NCBI RefSeq assembly: GCF_016811075.1
Contig: NZ_JAFBGL010000006.1
Coordinates: forward strand, 124,001 to 188,000
DNA: 64,000 nt
Direction: 5' to 3'
Origin: Oceaniferula flava
GTDB lineage: Bacteria > Verrucomicrobiota > Verrucomicrobiia > Verrucomicrobiales > Akkermansiaceae
Each line of letters starts with the position of its first letter. The first letter of the stretch is position 1. The notes under the pieces are model-generated. The model did not search any database. It had not been told where the DNA came from and saw nothing but the letters and a program-made list of their open reading frames with translations. Below, piece by piece: positions 26,397 through 35,223 of the stretch. The position numbers and the translations under genes are program-made.

Positions 26397-26717
26397 CTAA
26401 CAGCATCCTTGATTGGGTGAGCAGAGTTCGGGTTTTCCCTGGCAGCAGTCTTCGGTGAGGAAGCTCATCAGCGAGCTCATTCCGGTGACATTCAGGCTAT
26501 AAATGATCGAGCGGCCCTGGCGTTCGGAGTTGATCAGTCCGGCGTGGCTGAGTTCCTTGAGGTGAAACGAGAGGGTGGGCTTGGGGATGCCGAGCTGCTT
26601 GGAAAGGTCGCCGGCACAGAGGCCGTCGTCGCCACGAGTGACCAGTAGCCGGAAGACTTCCAGACGAGATGGCTGGGCGAGGGCTGACAATGCGACCGCG
26701 GCTTCTTTAAGTTCCAT
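26397..26717 (-). CDS. arsR: ArsR-family metalloregulator
   Basis: This 106-residue winged-helix repressor has [13 protein letters not shown] near 14-25, helix-turn-helix residues [19 protein letters not shown] near 43-61, and the wing [10 protein letters not shown] near 67-74. It ends in a cysteine cluster: Cys91, 92, 99, 105 and 106, plus Cys34. A C-terminal CC-x6-C arrangement resembles the As(III) site of the Acidithiobacillus ArsR. It should repress itself and the GAPDH and arsJ genes until As(III) or Sb(III) binds. I chose 26717; a longer frame starts at 26837 but is outside the family. Confidence 0.88.
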   Translation of the reverse strand: MELKEAAVALSALAQPSRLEVFRLLVTRGDDGLCAGDLSKQLGIPKPTLSFHLKELSHAGLINSERQGRSIIYSLNVTGMSSLMSFLTEDCCQGKPELCSPNQGCC

Positions 26718-26724
26718 GGTTATG

Positions 26725-26753
26725 GAAATATCAAACAATAAGCCGACGGTCAA
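26725..26753 (-). promoter_or_regulatory. Likely arsR promoter, leaderless
   Basis: On the minus strand TTGACC, a 17-nt spacer and TATTTC fit a sigma-70 promoter. The -10 ends only 7 nt before the ATG at 26717, so the transcript would start at or very close to the A of the start codon. No palindromic ArsR operator is evident to me. Confidence 0.4.
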
Positions 26754-26830
26754 CCGAAGATCATGTGAATCAATCGTCACAAAAGGAGTCGGTGAGCTTG
26801 TGATCGAGGCTTTCTCCTGGCGATCGACGC

Positions 26831-26864
26831 AAAACACCCCGTCACCTGAGGAGAGGTGACGGGG
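26831..26864 (-). terminator. Strong terminator of msrB
   Basis: CCCCGTCACCT (26837-26847) and AGGTGACGGGG (26854-26864) form an 11-bp stem with a 6-nt loop. On the minus strand it is followed by TGTTTTG. It lies 36 bp past the msrB stop. Confidence 0.8.
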
Positions 26865-26899
26865 TGGTAAAGAAGGGTCAGGAGTTCGTCGGCAATCGA

Positions 26900-27466
26900 C
26901 TATTTCTTAGTCTTGCTGTCTGGTTTTTCGTCCGTAGCACGGTCGGGCACGAATTTCAGCACGATGCCGTTGATGCAGTAACGTTTGTCGGTGGGGGTGT
27001 TGAATCCCTCTCCGCTGAAGACGTGGCCGAGGTGGGCGTCGCAGACATTGCAGCGAACTTCCAGACGCATGCCGTCGGGATCCATCAGGGTTTTGACGTT
27101 CTTGGCATTGGCCGGATCATAGAATGATGGCCAGCCGCAGCGGGCGTCGAATTTCTCCTTGGAGGAAAACAGCTTGGCGTTGCAAGCGACGCAGTAGTAG
27201 GTGCCGCTGCCTTGTTTTTTGAATTGCTGATAAACCTCGCCATTGGGCATCTCGGTGCCTGATTGACGGGCGACGCGGTATTGCTCCGGTGTCAGTTCCT
27301 TTTTCCAATCGGCATCGGACTTAGTGACTTTTTTCTCAGGCTGGGCGGGTGGTTCTTCGGATGTGGACATGGGTTTCTTGGGGTCGGCTGCCAGGCTGTG
27401 GAAGGCGATTCCCGCACTGAATATCAGTAGGAAAAGGCGGCGGATGAGTGGAGCGGTCGATTTCAT
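26900..27466 (-). CDS. msrB: Secreted peptide-methionine (R)-S-oxide reductase
   Basis: This 188-residue MsrB has a signal peptide (about 1-26, ending LAA), so it acts in the periplasm or outside. The domain starts DWKKELTPEQYRVARQ near 53-68. Two CxxC zinc sites are visible (Cys92/Cys95 and Cys139/Cys142), with CGWPSF near 110-115 and the catalytic Cys164 in RYCIN. It reduces methionine-R-sulfoxide in proteins. ATG 27466 is chosen because it starts the signal peptide. Confidence 0.92.
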   Translation of the reverse strand: MKSTAPLIRRLFLLIFSAGIAFHSLAADPKKPMSTSEEPPAQPEKKVTKSDADWKKELTPEQYRVARQSGTEMPNGEVYQQFKKQGSGTYYCVACNAKLFSSKEKFDARCGWPSFYDPANAKNVKTLMDPDGMRLEVRCNVCDAHLGHVFSGEGFNTPTDKRYCINGIVLKFVPDRATDEKPDSKTKK

Positions 27467-27643
27467 AATGTGGCTTGTTGGATTTGAAACGTAAGAGCCG
27501 CAGGTGTGGCAAATTATTCCATCGCAGTGCTGGGATGTCAACCGAGGTGGATGTCGGACGATGCCAAAGGGGTGAGGTTTTGTCCAAATGTGGTGTTAGA
27601 AAAATGTTGTCGTGGGTGGCTTTGTTTGATCATGCTGTGTTGC

Positions 27644-29104
27644 ATGAAATGGCTCGTAATATGGTGTCTTTTAATCGCTCCGCTGAGTGCGGCAAACATC
27701 CCCGATGGCGCCTGGAATGGCAAACTGTGGGATCGGAACGAGTTGTTAGCCGGGGTGCAAAAACAAGATCCTGATGCCTTGGCCGAGTGGGCCTACTGCG
27801 CGCGCAGGAGCTTGCTACAGCTACCCTACGACGCCAAGTTGATCTATCAACGGGCGAAACAGGCGGCACAGGCGGGCTCGCTGGTGGGCATGCGTTTGGA
27901 GGCAAAATGTCAGTATTTGGGCACTGGCATCAAGCAGGACGAGGCGGCGGCGATGAAGAAGTGGGAGCGATTGGTTGAGCTTGGGATGGCGGACGCCATG
28001 GTTGATGTGGCAACGTACAGTCCCACTGAGGATGCTACAAAATGTGCAGAGATCGAAAAGCTTCTCGATCAAGCGGATGCTAAAGGTGCCATCAGGGCAT
28101 TGGGAGCCAGGGCAAATTTGTTGTTGGAGGACGATTATGCGAAAATGGATCGGCGTGAGAGCTACCGTTACCGTGTCAAGGCCTTCAGGGCGTCGAGAGA
28201 TGTCTTCAGTGCAATGTCAATTTCCTACCTCCATCACTCGGGAGAAAGCCGCGGCTATGAAGCAATCTTGACTCCCAAGCTCATTGCCGAGGCTAGAGCG
28301 ATGCTGCAAGAGGGAGTTGAGCTAAATCATCCTAACGCGATGTTTCGCCGCAGTTGGGAAGAGCTAGAGCTTCCCGGAGGAGACAAGCATAAGGGCGTGA
28401 TGTTACAAGTTCGTGCCGCCAATCTAGGAAACCTTGATGCAGTGAGGGTTCTGACTAAATGGATGGGTTATGGGTATAGGGATTATCATGAGGGGAAGAG
28501 GCGAACATTAGTTAAAAGCAATGTGCCAACGGCACGCCGAGCTGCGAGGTATGCCTACGATGCCGGCATCCGTGAAAATCGGGTTGTATACACCTATGCG
28601 ACCCAGATGGCTCGTGGGGGTAAGAAAAACCACCCCTTGGCGGAGAAATTGTTAAAGGGGCTGATAGCAAATGGTTTCTACGTCGCTCATGACGAACTTG
28701 GCCTCTTGCGAGTGGACAGATACATCCACAAAAGAGCACCCAAGGCGGAAGCTGATCTCGGTTTTGCCAACCTTTACTATCTCTCCAATCGTTCGAGTGA
28801 TGCGCTCTATTATGTGTTTTGGCTTTGTGCGGAGGATGAAAAATACCCTTGTTATGATCTCGTGCGTGGGGCGGCCGCGGCGCAGTGCTATTTGAAAAAT
28901 TATCGGAAGAGCGAGAACCAATGGGTGATCGATTACGCTGAAAAGCTCGTTAAGAAGGCCGAGCAATTCTCTGAAAAGGAGAGCAAGGAATACCGACGAT
29001 TGGTCGAGCTGGGATATCCCATGTCTGAAAAATACCGCCGCGAGGCCTTTGAGATGCTCAAAAAAGCAGGGGACATTCCAGCCGATGCCCGTTTTGCCGA
29101 ATAA
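27644..29104 (+). CDS. Secreted Sel1/TPR-like repeat protein
   Basis: This 486-residue protein begins with a signal peptide (MKWLVIWCLLIAPLSA). The rest is helical with Sel1-like repeat character: AKQAAQAGSLVGMRLEAKCQYLG, then MLQEGVELNHPNAMFRRSWEE, AANLGNLDAVRVL. Sel1 repeats usually mediate protein contacts. Its base composition is more A+T-rich than most neighbours. The start at 27644 is chosen for the signal sequence; 27632 and 27506 are open alternatives. It is followed 11 bp later by the PDZ gene. Confidence 0.7.
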   Translation: MKWLVIWCLLIAPLSAANIPDGAWNGKLWDRNELLAGVQKQDPDALAEWAYCARRSLLQLPYDAKLIYQRAKQAAQAGSLVGMRLEAKCQYLGTGIKQDEAAAMKKWERLVELGMADAMVDVATYSPTEDATKCAEIEKLLDQADAKGAIRALGARANLLLEDDYAKMDRRESYRYRVKAFRASRDVFSAMSISYLHHSGESRGYEAILTPKLIAEARAMLQEGVELNHPNAMFRRSWEELELPGGDKHKGVMLQVRAANLGNLDAVRVLTKWMGYGYRDYHEGKRRTLVKSNVPTARRAARYAYDAGIRENRVVYTYATQMARGGKKNHPLAEKLLKGLIANGFYVAHDELGLLRVDRYIHKRAPKAEADLGFANLYYLSNRSSDALYYVFWLCAEDEKYPCYDLVRGAAAAQCYLKNYRKSENQWVIDYAEKLVKKAEQFSEKESKEYRRLVELGYPMSEKYRREAFEMLKKAGDIPADARFAE

Positions 29105-29115
29105 ACACATAGTAT

Positions 29116-29739
29116 TTGATGATGAAAAATTTATCCTTCCAGATTGTTGCCTGCGTGATGGTATTGAGCACTCAGTTGCTAGCGAATCCGAAATCGGCCC
29201 CCAAACAGATTCCTAATGTGGCCAAGGTGGCGTCCCTACTCCTGGCTGGCAAAGAGTTCAGTGCGAGTGAGCAAAAGTTGTTTGCACTGACTTCTCTCAA
29301 ACATGCAAAGGAACTGAAAGAGGCGCTGGTGCTGGCCAAGTTCTCTGGTGACGATAATCAGTATGCCAGTGCCAAGAGGGCGCTTGAAAAGGTCAAGGAG
29401 ATCGGAGAGTCGCAGTCGGCATCTGCAGTTCACGGTGCCACGATTACCTGGTATCTTTTTTTCCAAAAAGACAAGATCAGCTCCATTCCGATGATCGATC
29501 GTGTGCAAAAAGGCAGTCCGGCGGATCGTGCCGGCCTACTTCCGGGTGATGTCGTTGACGTCTGTGCCGGTATTCGGCTAGCCTCGGAGAACTCACGGAA
29601 CCGGTTCGCTCAGTTGCTGGCGCAGTGGCCAGAGTCGATCCCTCTTGAGCTGAAAGTGCGACGATCCGAGCAAGCCGCCAGCTGGAGCTCGATGATGAAA
29701 CGCACCCGGAAAACCCTGGTCATGTTTGCCAAGCCGTAG
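29116..29739 (+). CDS. Secreted PDZ-domain protein
   Basis: This 207-residue protein has a signal peptide (about 1-23). The middle is helical and Lys/Ala-rich, and a PDZ-like segment at about 130-180 reads VQKGSPADRAGLLPGDVVDVCAG. PDZ domains bind C-terminal peptide tails, often in proteases or scaffolds, but no protease domain is present here. The spacing of 11 bp from the Sel1-like gene suggests one transcript and a joint role in the envelope. ATGs at 29116, 29119 and 29122 are all in frame. Confidence 0.7.
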   Translation: MMMKNLSFQIVACVMVLSTQLLANPKSAPKQIPNVAKVASLLLAGKEFSASEQKLFALTSLKHAKELKEALVLAKFSGDDNQYASAKRALEKVKEIGESQSASAVHGATITWYLFFQKDKISSIPMIDRVQKGSPADRAGLLPGDVVDVCAGIRLASENSRNRFAQLLAQWPESIPLELKVRRSEQAASWSSMMKRTRKTLVMFAKP

Positions 29740-29745
29740 CCGGCA

Positions 29746-30534
29746 TCACCCCGCCAGGCCGATGGGGAAGAAGATGTTCATCAGCATGGTCAGGAAGAAG
29801 TTGAAAATCAGAATGGCCAGCGAGGAAAAGACCATTGCCCGTGTGGTGCCCTGGCCGACGCCTACGGCACCGTGCGAGGCCTTGAGTCCCTGATGACAGG
29901 AGATCAGCACGATCAGCACGCCGAAGACGGAGCCCTTGATCAGTGCGATGTAAATGTCGGCCAGATCGGTGTGCTCCCGCGTGTGCAGCGACCACCATGC
30001 CTCGGACACACCGAAGGTTTGGGTGCCCACCACCCAGCTGGCAGCAATGCCGAAAGCGGCGGCCTCGGTGATCAGAAGGGGCACCGAAACGATCATGGCA
30101 ATCAGGCGCGGGGTGACCAGGTAATCGATCGGGTGCACGCTCATCGAGCGCAGGGCGTCAATCTGCTCGGTGACTTTCATGGTGCCGATCTCTGCTGACA
30201 TCGATGCTCCGACCCGCCCGGCGAGCATGATGCCGGTCAGGGTGGGGCCGAGCTCGCGCAACATGCCCACACTGACCAGGGCGCCGCCCATAGACTCCAT
30301 TTTTAATCCGCTAAGCTGAAACAGCCCCTGCGCCGCCAGCACGGCACCCACAAATGCTCCGGTGATGATGACCACCGGCTGCGATCTGAATCCGATCTCC
30401 ACCAGCTGATCGATCATCAGGCGCCAACGTTGTTTTCCTAACAGCAAGGATTCGATGATCTGCCGAGTCAACTCGGCAAGCTCGCCCAGGTAATTGATAA
30501 AACCTAACAGTGGTCGGCCAATGGCAGCAAGCAT
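29746..30534 (-). CDS. mlaE: MlaE-family ABC permease
   Basis: This 262-residue membrane protein has five to six hydrophobic segments. Family features are GAFVGAVLAAQG near 60-71, SVGMLRELGPTLTGIMLAGRVGASMSAEIGTMKVTEQIDAL near 88-128, and the hydrophobic C-terminus. MlaE permeases form the membrane part of the phospholipid transport system MlaFEDB, which keeps the outer membrane asymmetric. No mlaF ATPase or mlaD MCE gene flanks it, so partners would be elsewhere. It converges with the PDZ gene, 6 bp between the stops. Confidence 0.87.
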   Translation of the reverse strand: MLAAIGRPLLGFINYLGELAELTRQIIESLLLGKQRWRLMIDQLVEIGFRSQPVVIITGAFVGAVLAAQGLFQLSGLKMESMGGALVSVGMLRELGPTLTGIMLAGRVGASMSAEIGTMKVTEQIDALRSMSVHPIDYLVTPRLIAMIVSVPLLITEAAAFGIAASWVVGTQTFGVSEAWWSLHTREHTDLADIYIALIKGSVFGVLIVLISCHQGLKASHGAVGVGQGTTRAMVFSSLAILIFNFFLTMLMNIFFPIGLAG

Positions 30535-30804
30535 GCCTGCAAACTAGTGCCAAGCTAGGCACAAGCCAACATGAAAAATACCGAGCCGTTGATCAGTCGG
30601 ATCTCGCCGCTGGCATGCACGACATGGTGGTAAAATGCAACCTCCAGAAAAGTGATGACCGTGCATTTTGCATCATTTGAGCACGTAGGCGACCAGTGAT
30701 CACTCGGGGGTGGAAGATCGAAACTCTTTGATTTTACAGGACATTCAAGAGTTGTTCTGGATCTCAACACTGCCTTGGTATGTCGCCTGCAAAGAGGGTG
30801 GGGT

Positions 30805-31326
30805 ATGACGACCATGACCCAAGAACTGAGAGAAAAGCTAATCGATCTGCTGCAGACGGCCTATTCAGCCGAGCTGGAAACGGCGGAAAATTACCTCAGC
30901 TGGTCGGTCAATCTTGATGGGCTGCATGCCCAGACAATCAAGGAGATGCTGGCGAAAGATGTGCAGGTTGAACTCGCTCATGCCCGCCTGCTCGCCGAAC
31001 GCATTTACGTCCTCGGCGGTGTGGTTCCCGGCAGCATGCAGCTGAACAAGAACCAACGCTACTTGCAGCCGTCGCAGGAGCAATCCGGCATCGATTATGT
31101 GGTGCGCGGCGTGGTGACCGCCGAAGAGTCTGCCATTCAACACTACCGTCTGCTCGCGGAAATGGCCGAAGGTGCTGACCCGGCGACCCAGGACCTGGCG
31201 GTGAGATTGTTAGCTGATGAAGAAATGCACCGCCGCGAATTCACCGGCATCCTGCGTGAGATCGAAGACCGCGAGGTGGCTGCCGGAAGAATGTCTGAGG
31301 AGGAGAAGCATTGCCTCACCTATTAA
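30805..31326 (+). CDS. Ferritin-like / bacterioferritin-type protein
   Basis: This 173-residue four-helix-bundle protein has the expected iron ligands: E in AELETAENYL, ExxH in VQVELAHARLL, E in TAEESAIQHYRL, and ExxH in DEEMHRREF. No signal peptide. Likely role: iron or oxidative-stress handling in the cytoplasm. ATG 30805 follows an AAAGAGGGTGGGG segment that is a fair ribosome-binding site. An in-frame ATG at 30775 is an alternative that would add 10 residues. DUF1328 follows 58 bp later and may be cotranscribed. Confidence 0.82.
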   Translation: MTTMTQELREKLIDLLQTAYSAELETAENYLSWSVNLDGLHAQTIKEMLAKDVQVELAHARLLAERIYVLGGVVPGSMQLNKNQRYLQPSQEQSGIDYVVRGVVTAEESAIQHYRLLAEMAEGADPATQDLAVRLLADEEMHRREFTGILREIEDREVAAGRMSEEEKHCLTY

Positions 31327-31384
31327 CTCAATTTGTATAACTCACCGTCCTTTCGAGTATCTAACGATTACGCCTAACTCATTC

Positions 31385-31552
31385 ATGTTTCACTTTGCTG
31401 TGACTAGTCTCGTGTTCGCCTACATCGCCGCCGTCCTTGGGTTTGGGGGCTTGGCCGGGTCGGCTATGGGGACAGCTCAAATCAGCTTCTTTGTCTTTCT
31501 CGCTCTCTTTCTCCTGTCAGCTCTCGGTCATGTCGCCAGAGGCTCCCGCTAG
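31385..31552 (+). CDS. DUF1328-family small membrane protein
   Basis: This 55-residue protein has two hydrophobic segments (VTSLVFAYIAAVLGFGGLAG and ISFFVFLALFLLSALG) with the conserved LGFGGLAGSA loop, as in DUF1328. Family members are small stress-related inner membrane proteins of unknown function. The start at 31385 is the first in frame with the domain. It is short but well supported by family likeness. Confidence 0.8.
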   Translation: MFHFAVTSLVFAYIAAVLGFGGLAGSAMGTAQISFFVFLALFLLSALGHVARGSR

Positions 31553-31610
31553 AAAGTCTCCCAACCACTTTTCGTTACACAACACACACACACCACACAC
31601 AAAACGAACA

Positions 31611-31652
31611 CGCGGCTGGCACATAGATTGCCGTGCCAGCCGCGACCCTTTT
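31611..31652 (+). terminator. Strong terminator after DUF1328
   Basis: CGCGGCTGGCAC (31611-31622) and GTGCCAGCCGCG (31633-31644) form a perfect 12-bp stem with a 10-nt loop, followed by ACCCTTTTCC. Confidence 0.75.
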
Positions 31653-31675
31653 CCTAACAATTAGCCCCCGCTACC

Positions 31676-32584
31676 ATGTCCGAAGCCCAAGAAGTTATCA
31701 TGAAGTCCCTGACCAGTATTTGGCAGGGAACCTTGGAGCGTGTCCCGTTTCTGGTGGGTGCGGTCTTCGTGCTTATCCTCACCTGGTTTGTCGCCTCAAT
31801 GGTGAGCAAGGTGATGAACTCGACACTGGGGAAGTTTTCTTTTCGCGACTCCTTGGTGCAATTGCTGGCACGTTTGGCTAAAACGGGAGTCTGGATCATC
31901 GGTATCGTTGCTGCGGCGATGGTGGTTTTCCCCGGCTTAACTCCCTCGAAGGCTCTCGGCGCTGCCGGTTTGGTTTCAGTGGCGGTGGGTCTGGCCTTCA
32001 AAGATATCTTCCAGAACTTCTTCGCCGGCGTGATGCTGCTGTGGAAGTTCCCTTTCGAGGAAGGCGATATGATCGAGTGTGGTGACATTGCAGGTCGGGT
32101 AAAAAGCATCGAACTGCGCCATACCCAAATCCGCGACACTTCAGGCGAACTGATCATCGTGCCCAATTCAAAGCTGGTGACTGAACCAGTCGAGGTGCTG
32201 ACTTACGACAAGCTGCGCCGGGTGGAAATGACGGTGGGCGTTTCCTACGATACCGACGTTGCTGAGGCTCAGTCGGTGATTTTGAAAACGGTGGAGGGCC
32301 TAGAACAGCTCGACCATAACCAGCCGGTCAAGGTGTTACCGACGGAATTTGGCAGCAGCAGCATCGATTTCGAGGTGCTCTTCTGGGCTGGTTCCTCGCC
32401 CATGCAGCAGCGCGAAGCGAAGGCAGAAGCGGTGTTGAAGATCAAAAAAGCGCTCGATGACGCCGGTATTGAAATCCCGTTCCCATACAGAACGCTAACC
32501 TTTAAGGAGCCGCTCACCACGCAGCCTTACCAGTCGTGCAACTCCGACGAAGAAACGGAAGAATTATGCGATGACGTGGCCTAA
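31676..32584 (+). CDS. mscS: MscS-type mechanosensitive channel
   Basis: This 302-residue protein is about the size of E. coli MscS (286 residues). Three membrane segments cover about 25-115; TM3 is Gly/Ala-rich (ALGAAGLVSVAVGLAFKDIFQNFFAG). The beta domain follows (PFEEGDMIECGDIAGRVKSIELRHTQIRD, VPNSKLV). It should open under membrane tension and release small solutes. The last 14 bp overlap the mgtC-like gene, so both are probably translated from one transcript. Confidence 0.9.
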   Translation: MSEAQEVIMKSLTSIWQGTLERVPFLVGAVFVLILTWFVASMVSKVMNSTLGKFSFRDSLVQLLARLAKTGVWIIGIVAAAMVVFPGLTPSKALGAAGLVSVAVGLAFKDIFQNFFAGVMLLWKFPFEEGDMIECGDIAGRVKSIELRHTQIRDTSGELIIVPNSKLVTEPVEVLTYDKLRRVEMTVGVSYDTDVAEAQSVILKTVEGLEQLDHNQPVKVLPTEFGSSSIDFEVLFWAGSSPMQQREAKAEAVLKIKKALDDAGIEIPFPYRTLTFKEPLTTQPYQSCNSDEETEELCDDVA

Positions 32585-33125
32585 TCCATCTCTCGAGCAG
32601 GCTACTTTAACTGCCATGGACTTGGCATGGATGCCGGACTTTGATCCATCCAGCGTAGTGCGGAATCTAAGCATCATGGGCATCGCCTACCTACTCTCTC
32701 TACCGATTGGCTGGGACCGGGAAAAGGCAGCACGTTCAGCCGGTGTGCGCACCTTCCCCTTGGTGGCCGTCTCCTCATGCGCCTTTGTGCTGATGGCTGT
32801 GGGGGTGGATTCCTCGGGGAGTAATGAAGTTTTTTCGCGTGCCTACAATGGGGTTATCACAGGTCTCGGATTCCTCGGGGGCGGGGTGATTTTGAAACAA
32901 TCGAAAAAAGTCCACGGCATGACCACGGCGGCGGCTATCTGGCTGACTGGGGCACTCGGTATGGCCTGCGCTCTTGAGCGCTACGAAAATGCCGTCGCTC
33001 TCGCAGCTGTCTGTTTCTTCTCGCTGCGCTACGGCAAGGTTGTGAAGCCGGAGAGCGACTGGGATGAGGGCTCGAATGAGAAATCTGACCAGGATGCGGA
33101 TAAAGATGAGGGCTCCGATCGCTAA
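32571..33125 (+). CDS. MgtC/SapB-family membrane protein
   Basis: This 184-residue protein has the MgtC features: LPIGWDREKAARSAGVRTFPLVAVSSCAFVLM near 45-75, GVITGLGFLGGGVILK near 95-110, and TTAAAIWLTGALGMACAL near 118-135. The MgtC N-terminal domain of about 140 residues is membrane-embedded. A charged C-terminal tail (Asp/Glu/Lys) replaces the ACT-like domain of pathogen MgtC. Function is uncertain (Mg2+ or phosphate stress, ATP synthase regulation in some species). ATG 32616 is an alternative. Confidence 0.82.
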   Translation: MTWPNPSLEQATLTAMDLAWMPDFDPSSVVRNLSIMGIAYLLSLPIGWDREKAARSAGVRTFPLVAVSSCAFVLMAVGVDSSGSNEVFSRAYNGVITGLGFLGGGVILKQSKKVHGMTTAAAIWLTGALGMACALERYENAVALAAVCFFSLRYGKVVKPESDWDEGSNEKSDQDADKDEGSDR

Positions 33126-33152
33126 GTCGATCTGGATCAAGCGTCAGGGCAC

Positions 33153-33190
33153 AAAAAACCCACGGCACTTTGCAGTGACGTGGGTTGATG
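33153..33190 (-). terminator. Terminator of HU gene, perhaps bidirectional
   Basis: AACCCACG (33157-33164) and CGTGGGTT (33179-33186) pair around CACT-TTGC-AGTG. Six A residues at 33153-33158 give a U-run on the minus strand, so it fits the HU gene best. Confidence 0.75.
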
Positions 33191-33212
33191 TTAACTGATT
33201 CAGTAGGAAACC

Positions 33213-33488
33213 TTAGAGGGAACCTTTGAGGCTGGAAGAAGCCTTGAAACCAACGGTCTTGGAGGCCTTGATTTTCATGGCTTCGCCAGTTTTAGGGTTG
33301 CGGCCCATGCGAGCTGCACGCTTCTTGACTTCAAAAGTGCCAAAGCCAATGAGTTGGACTTTGCCGTCTTTCTTCACACCCTTGGCGATGCAGTCGAGAA
33401 CGGCTGCAAGTGATTCTTCTGCACAACGTTTGGTTGCGTCTTTACCAAGGGATTTCTGAATTGCTTCGACGAGTTCGGATTTGTTCAT
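33213..33488 (-). CDS. HU-family DNA-binding protein
   Basis: This 91-residue protein starts MNKSELVEAIQ, carries VQLIGFGTFEVKKRAARMGRNP and ends KASKTVGFKASSSLKGSL, as in HU. It is the standard length. HU bends and compacts DNA. ATG 33488 is chosen; an upstream ATG at 33518 would add 10 residues. It is monocistronic, with its own terminator. In the upstream region 33489-33718 two TGTTAG words lie at 33638 and 33648. Confidence 0.94.
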   Translation of the reverse strand: MNKSELVEAIQKSLGKDATKRCAEESLAAVLDCIAKGVKKDGKVQLIGFGTFEVKKRAARMGRNPKTGEAMKIKASKTVGFKASSSLKGSL

Positions 33489-33718
33489 AACGATGTTTTT
33501 TTCGCACTGGGCATTCATTCTGTAAAGTTAAATAATCGTCTATTTTCCTTCGCTGGGGCTTGACTTGCGGCGTTTTTTTGCTTCGCGAAGAAGGGATATG
33601 ATGACGCGCAAATGCCCATGGTTACGATATATATAATTGTTAGATTCTGTTAGGTGTGAAGAGTTGCCTCTACTTTGGCGGGTTGACGCTGGTGAAGATA
33701 TGTGAGCAAAATGCAGAA

Positions 33719-35092
33719 ATGAGTGAGGATACCCTGTCCGATGTCTCGCGGATGATACAAACAGCGGCCAGGTCTGTTAGGTCGATCGCGCCGGCGATGC
33801 CGCAGCGCGATGAGATGGCTAGCGAGCTCGCTGATGCCGCCGCGGCGGAGGCTCGTGGCTACTTTCTCCCGGACGAAGACGAGCGGATCCGCGCTGTGTT
33901 CTCACGCTATCTAACAGTGCGCGCCGCATTGTTGGAAACGGTGGATTCGATCCAGCCGATCTTCGATCGTTTGGGAGAGTTGTCGGACGATGCGGAGCTG
34001 GTCTGGGAAAAGCGACTGCAGGCATTTGTGGTGGGGTTCGCGGCGGCCACGATGCTGGTGCGCTCGGCAAAGTTCATTGTCGATCTGGCAGCGGAGCGTC
34101 CGGTGGTGTGGAAGAAGCTCGATGAGCCGGAACCACGCTTCGGCATACCGGTGAAGAGCTACACGCGGATTTACAAGAACCTGGTGGCGTCCAGAAGGAT
34201 GTGGCGTTTTCACGAGGCGCTGATGTTTTACGAAGTGCACCGCGAGGATATTGCCGTCCATGAGGCCGACCCGGTGATCGGGGAGCTGGTGGCTGTGCTT
34301 AAAATTGAGGAGCCATTTTTACAATACCGCAAGCGCGACTACTTGAAGCGGAAGTGGGATTACCGACTGCACTCGTTCAAACGCCGTCACGTGTCCGGAT
34401 ACAAGAAAGTGATGTTCCACCTGCTCAAGCTCAGTGGCAGTGCGGTGGCCGAGCTGCGGCAGCCCTTTGGTGTCTTGGCGGCCGATGCGCCTCAGCGGTC
34501 GCCGGGTCAGCTGAAACGGGTGACCGCCGAGGTAATGGCAACCATTTCCGCGCTGTTGCGTCCCGGCGATGTCTTTGTCACCCGTCACGACGATGCTCTC
34601 AGCAACCTCTTCCTGCCGGGATTTTGGCCCCATGCGGCACTTTATATAGGCAGTGCCGAGGAGCGGGGCTTACTCGGAGTGCCGACCCCTGCGGACGATT
34701 CCCGCTGTCTGGAGCTGGTCCGCTTTTTAGAGGCTAAAAAAGACGGAGTGCTCTTTCGTGCCTTCGAGGATACACTGCAGGTGGACGCCTTCATGGTGCT
34801 CAGGCCGAAGCTGGCGCAGGCAGAATGTGCCGAGGCGCTGACCAGGGCGATGAGTCATGAGGGGAAGCTGTATGACTTTGTCTTCGATTTTCGCAAGGCG
34901 GATCGACTGGCCTGCACGGAGGTGGTTTATCGGGGCTATCACGGCATCGGTCCGGTCCGTTTCGAGCTACGCCAACACAGCGGTCGATCCTGTCTCTCGG
35001 CGGAAGATTTGATCGAGCAGGCGCTGGGGTCTGGGTGTTTCGAAAAAATCGCCGATTACGGGGTGGAGGAGAATATCGTGCGGATATATTAA
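33719..35092 (+). CDS. YiiX/YebB-like NlpC/P60 cysteine hydrolase
   Basis: This is a 457-residue protein. The first 270 residues are helical and unassigned. The catalytic part, about 275-450, starts LLRPGDVFVTRHDDALSNLF. It shows FWPHAALYIG (His) and RLACTEVVYRG (Cys), the permuted papain-like amidase pattern of YiiX/YebB. Such enzymes hydrolyse peptides, amides or lipids; the substrate here is unknown. ATG at 33719 preferred; a GTG at 33656 is open but less likely. Transcript begins after a noncoding 150-bp stretch downstream of HU. Confidence 0.75.
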   Translation: MSEDTLSDVSRMIQTAARSVRSIAPAMPQRDEMASELADAAAAEARGYFLPDEDERIRAVFSRYLTVRAALLETVDSIQPIFDRLGELSDDAELVWEKRLQAFVVGFAAATMLVRSAKFIVDLAAERPVVWKKLDEPEPRFGIPVKSYTRIYKNLVASRRMWRFHEALMFYEVHREDIAVHEADPVIGELVAVLKIEEPFLQYRKRDYLKRKWDYRLHSFKRRHVSGYKKVMFHLLKLSGSAVAELRQPFGVLAADAPQRSPGQLKRVTAEVMATISALLRPGDVFVTRHDDALSNLFLPGFWPHAALYIGSAEERGLLGVPTPADDSRCLELVRFLEAKKDGVLFRAFEDTLQVDAFMVLRPKLAQAECAEALTRAMSHEGKLYDFVFDFRKADRLACTEVVYRGYHGIGPVRFELRQHSGRSCLSAEDLIEQALGSGCFEKIADYGVEENIVRIY

Positions 35093-35223
35093 AACATGGT
35101 TTATTTTGTGAAAATCCATGATGAAAAGTGAGCGAATGCGGGCTCTTACTGGGCTTGCGCAGTGACATGCCCGTCACAAAGTATCTGCTTTTTTTCCAAT
35201 GACTTACCTCAGGCACGCAATAG

